A stretch of DNA of 51,027 bases, taken from the NCBI GenBank assembly GCA_005879535.1, contig VBKI01000031.1, forward strand, positions 1-51,027, read 5' to 3'. The position numbers and the translations under genes were made by a program. This document shows positions 49,565 through 51,027 of the stretch, piece by piece; the stretch's first letter is position 1; each line of letters begins with the position of its first letter. The notes beneath the pieces are model-generated. The model was not told where the DNA came from, ran no database searches, and saw only the letters and a program-made list of their open reading frames with translations. The DNA is from Deltaproteobacteria bacterium (GTDB taxonomy: Bacteria; Myxococcota; Myxococcia; Myxococcales; 40CM-4-68-19).

Positions 49565-50773
49565 GTGCGGAAGATCGCGCTCATCGCCGTTTTGCTCGCC
49601 GCTTGCGGCCGCAAGCAGGCCGTCGGCTATCGCACCGACACGGTGACGCGTGGGCCGGTGAGCGAGGTCGTCAACGCGACCGGCGACGTCTCCGCGATCG
49701 TGAGCGTGAACGTCGGATCGCAGGTCTCCGGGATCATCGACAAGCTGTACGTCGATTTCAACAGCCCGGTGAAGAAGGGTCAGCTCCTCGCCACGCTCGA
49801 TCCCCGTCTCTTCCAGGCGCAGATGGAGAAGGCGGAGGCGACGCTCGCCTCGGCCAAGGCCAACGTGGAGAAGGCCCACGTGGCCTACGCCGATTCCAAG
49901 CGGATCGCCACGCGCCAGCAGGAGCTTCGCCAGACGGGTCTGATCTCGCAGGCCGACCTGGACACGGCCATGGCGACTCGCGACCAGAACGCAGCGGCGC
50001 TTTCCGCGGCCAAAGCCTCGGTGCTGCAGGCAAGGGCGGACCGCGACATGGCCGCGGCCAATCTCGCGTTCACGAAGATCGCCAGCCCGATCGACGGCAT
50101 CGTCGTCTCCCGGTCGGTGGACGTGGGCCAGACGGTCGCCGCGGCGTTCCAGGCTCCGACGCTGTTCCTCATCGCAAACGACCTGACGAAGATGCAGATC
50201 CTCGCCAACATCGACGAGGCGGACGTCGGCAAGGTGCACGCGGGGCTGGAAGCGAAGTTCACCGTCGACGCGTACCCGGGCGAGACGTTCAGCGGAATCA
50301 TCCGCGATGTCCGGCAGGCGCCGACGACGATCCAGAACGTGGTCACCTACCCGGCGGTGATCGACGCGCCGAACCCCGACCGCAAGTTGCGCCAGGGAAT
50401 GACCGCTTCCGTGACGATCACCACGGCCCGCAAGGATGACGCCCTCCGCGTCCCGAACGCGGCGCTGCGCTGGACGCCGGAGGATGCCGCCCTCCAGGAA
50501 ACCATGCCGCAGCGTCAAGGTGTACCTCCCCACGCGCGCACCGCATCTGCGGCGTCCCGCGGCGCGCGCGACGGCGCAAAGCAGGCCGGGCGTGCCGCCC
50601 GCGTCTACAAGGTGGAGAACGGCAGGCCGGTGCCGGTGTTGGTCCGCGTCGGGTTCTCGGACGGGCAGCGGACCGAGCTGATTGAAGGACTCGCGGATGG
50701 CGACCGGATGATCGTCGGCGGTGGCGAATCCCGAGGCAGCGCACAGTCGGCGAGGCGCCGTGGACCGTTCTAG
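49565..50773 (+). CDS. HlyD/MacA-type efflux periplasmic adaptor, lipoprotein
   Basis: A 402-residue membrane-fusion protein. [18 protein letters not shown] is a lipoprotein signal. The lipoyl/barrel-sandwich domain has [42 protein letters not shown] (parts GSQVSGII and [11 protein letters not shown]) and the second half [23 protein letters not shown]. Between them is a coiled-coil hairpin ([17 protein letters not shown]). The beta-barrel has [14 protein letters not shown]. Typical of MacA. GTG 49565 is eight bases after GGAGG. It overlaps the downstream ATPase gene by 14 bases. The C-terminal ~60 residues contain a basic Ala/Arg-rich insert unlike most MacA proteins. Confidence 0.9.
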   Translation: MRKIALIAVLLAACGRKQAVGYRTDTVTRGPVSEVVNATGDVSAIVSVNVGSQVSGIIDKLYVDFNSPVKKGQLLATLDPRLFQAQMEKAEATLASAKANVEKAHVAYADSKRIATRQQELRQTGLISQADLDTAMATRDQNAAALSAAKASVLQARADRDMAAANLAFTKIASPIDGIVVSRSVDVGQTVAAAFQAPTLFLIANDLTKMQILANIDEADVGKVHAGLEAKFTVDAYPGETFSGIIRDVRQAPTTIQNVVTYPAVIDAPNPDRKLRQGMTASVTITTARKDDALRVPNAALRWTPEDAALQETMPQRQGVPPHARTASAASRGARDGAKQAGRAARVYKVENGRPVPVLVRVGFSDGQRTELIEGLADGDRMIVGGGESRGSAQSARRRGPF

Positions 50774-51027
50774 AGCCCAGGTCGTTCCGGTCGTCGAGAC
50801 ACGCGATCTGGAGAAAATCTACCGGATGGGAGACGTTCAGGTGCGCGCACTGCGCGGCGTGTCGCTCTCGATCGCTACCGGCGAGTTCCTCGCGGTCATG
50901 GGTGCTTCCGGCTCCGGCAAGAGCACCTTCATGAACCTCGTCGGCTGTCTCGACCGGCCGACGCGCGGCACGTATCTGCTCAACGGACGCGACGTCGGAA
51001 AGCTCTCGCGCGATCAGCTCGCGAGAG
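50760..51027 (+). CDS. MacB-type ABC transporter ATP-binding protein, N-terminal part (cut by window edge)
   Basis: An open frame from GTG 50760 to the window end, about 89 codons. [40 protein letters not shown] leads to Walker [24 protein letters not shown], the LolD/MacB variant. It overlaps the HlyD stop, so adaptor and ATPase are coupled. Whether the MacB permease is fused or separate lies outside the window. With the divergent TolC it forms a MacAB-TolC-like tripartite exporter. Confidence 0.9.
   Translation, partial: MDRSRAQVVPVVETRDLEKIYRMGDVQVRALRGVSLSIATGEFLAVMGASGSGKSTFMNLVGCLDRPTRGTYLLNGRDVGKLSRDQLAR

Noticed and set aside
1-51027. CRISPR arrays, insertion sequences, prophage, rRNA or tRNA genes
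   Set aside because: No regularly spaced repeats, transposase or integrase motifs, phage structural genes or cloverleaf sequences were seen.

Overview
This is a gene-dense, high-GC bacterial chromosome segment with no rRNA, tRNA, CRISPR array, insertion sequence or prophage that I can see, and no gap over 300 bases without a gene. Several traits together suggest a soil Myxococcota ('deltaproteobacterial') or neighbouring lineage: a sigma54-type promoter, a stressosome operon, a FYDLN-acid zinc-ribbon protein, many lipoproteins and hybrid kinases, an ADOP permease with a PadR regulator, and apparent selenocysteine decoding. The lineage is inference; no marker gene in the window settles it. Several genes carry frame lesions, which could be real decay or draft-assembly errors.

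Layout. 1-6.5 kb: MgtE (cut by the window edge) coupled to ThyX, two paralogous metallophosphoesterases, a response regulator, a CrcB fluoride channel, an alkyltransferase-like protein and an exported protein. 6.5-12.8 kb: an exported rhodanese with an in-frame UGA, a GNAT, an OPT transporter broken by one frameshift, a large coiled-coil/proline-rich protein of unknown role, and an exported aminopeptidase P. 12.8-19.7 kb: FYDLN protein, four-cluster ferredoxin, DUF420 and SCO copper/oxidase-assembly proteins, a NatAB-type ABC exporter, a CrtI-like oxidoreductase and a hybrid kinase. 19.7-24.5 kb: a tightly overlapped five-gene operon, lipoprotein / ECF sigma / anti-sigma / exported caspase / second lipoprotein paralogue. 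24.6-28.8 kb: HIT and RtcB, then a sigma54-type promoter reading into a 27-residue membrane peptide ORF, a DUF1223 protein, and a probable type II restriction-modification pair.

28.7-33.4 kb (minus strand): homocysteine methyltransferase, FecR-domain protein, DUF1684 protein, a decayed HEAT-repeat cyclophilin and an EcsC-like protein. 33.4-38.7 kb (plus strand): a BCP-type peroxiredoxin with UGA at the peroxidatic position, then a complete stressosome operon (RsbR, RsbS, RsbT, a kinase-phosphatase fusion and a hybrid histidine kinase that itself begins with an RsbT/RsbW-like domain). No sigma factor follows, so the pathway may feed phosphotransfer signalling. 38.8-46.3 kb: erythromycin-esterase-like protein, PfkB kinase, DJ-1/PfpI protein, ADOP permease plus PadR with a palindromic operator, and a zinc alcohol dehydrogenase. 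46.3-51 kb: a repeat lipoprotein and a MarR-associated tripartite efflux system (TolC, MarR, HlyD, MacB-type ATPase running off the end).

The strongest unusual signal is the pair of in-frame UGA codons at redox-active positions in two unlinked thiol-chemistry genes. Each is followed by a 7-bp hairpin starting at exactly +15 with a G at loop position 2. Together they argue that this genome makes selenoproteins that a standard gene caller would truncate.
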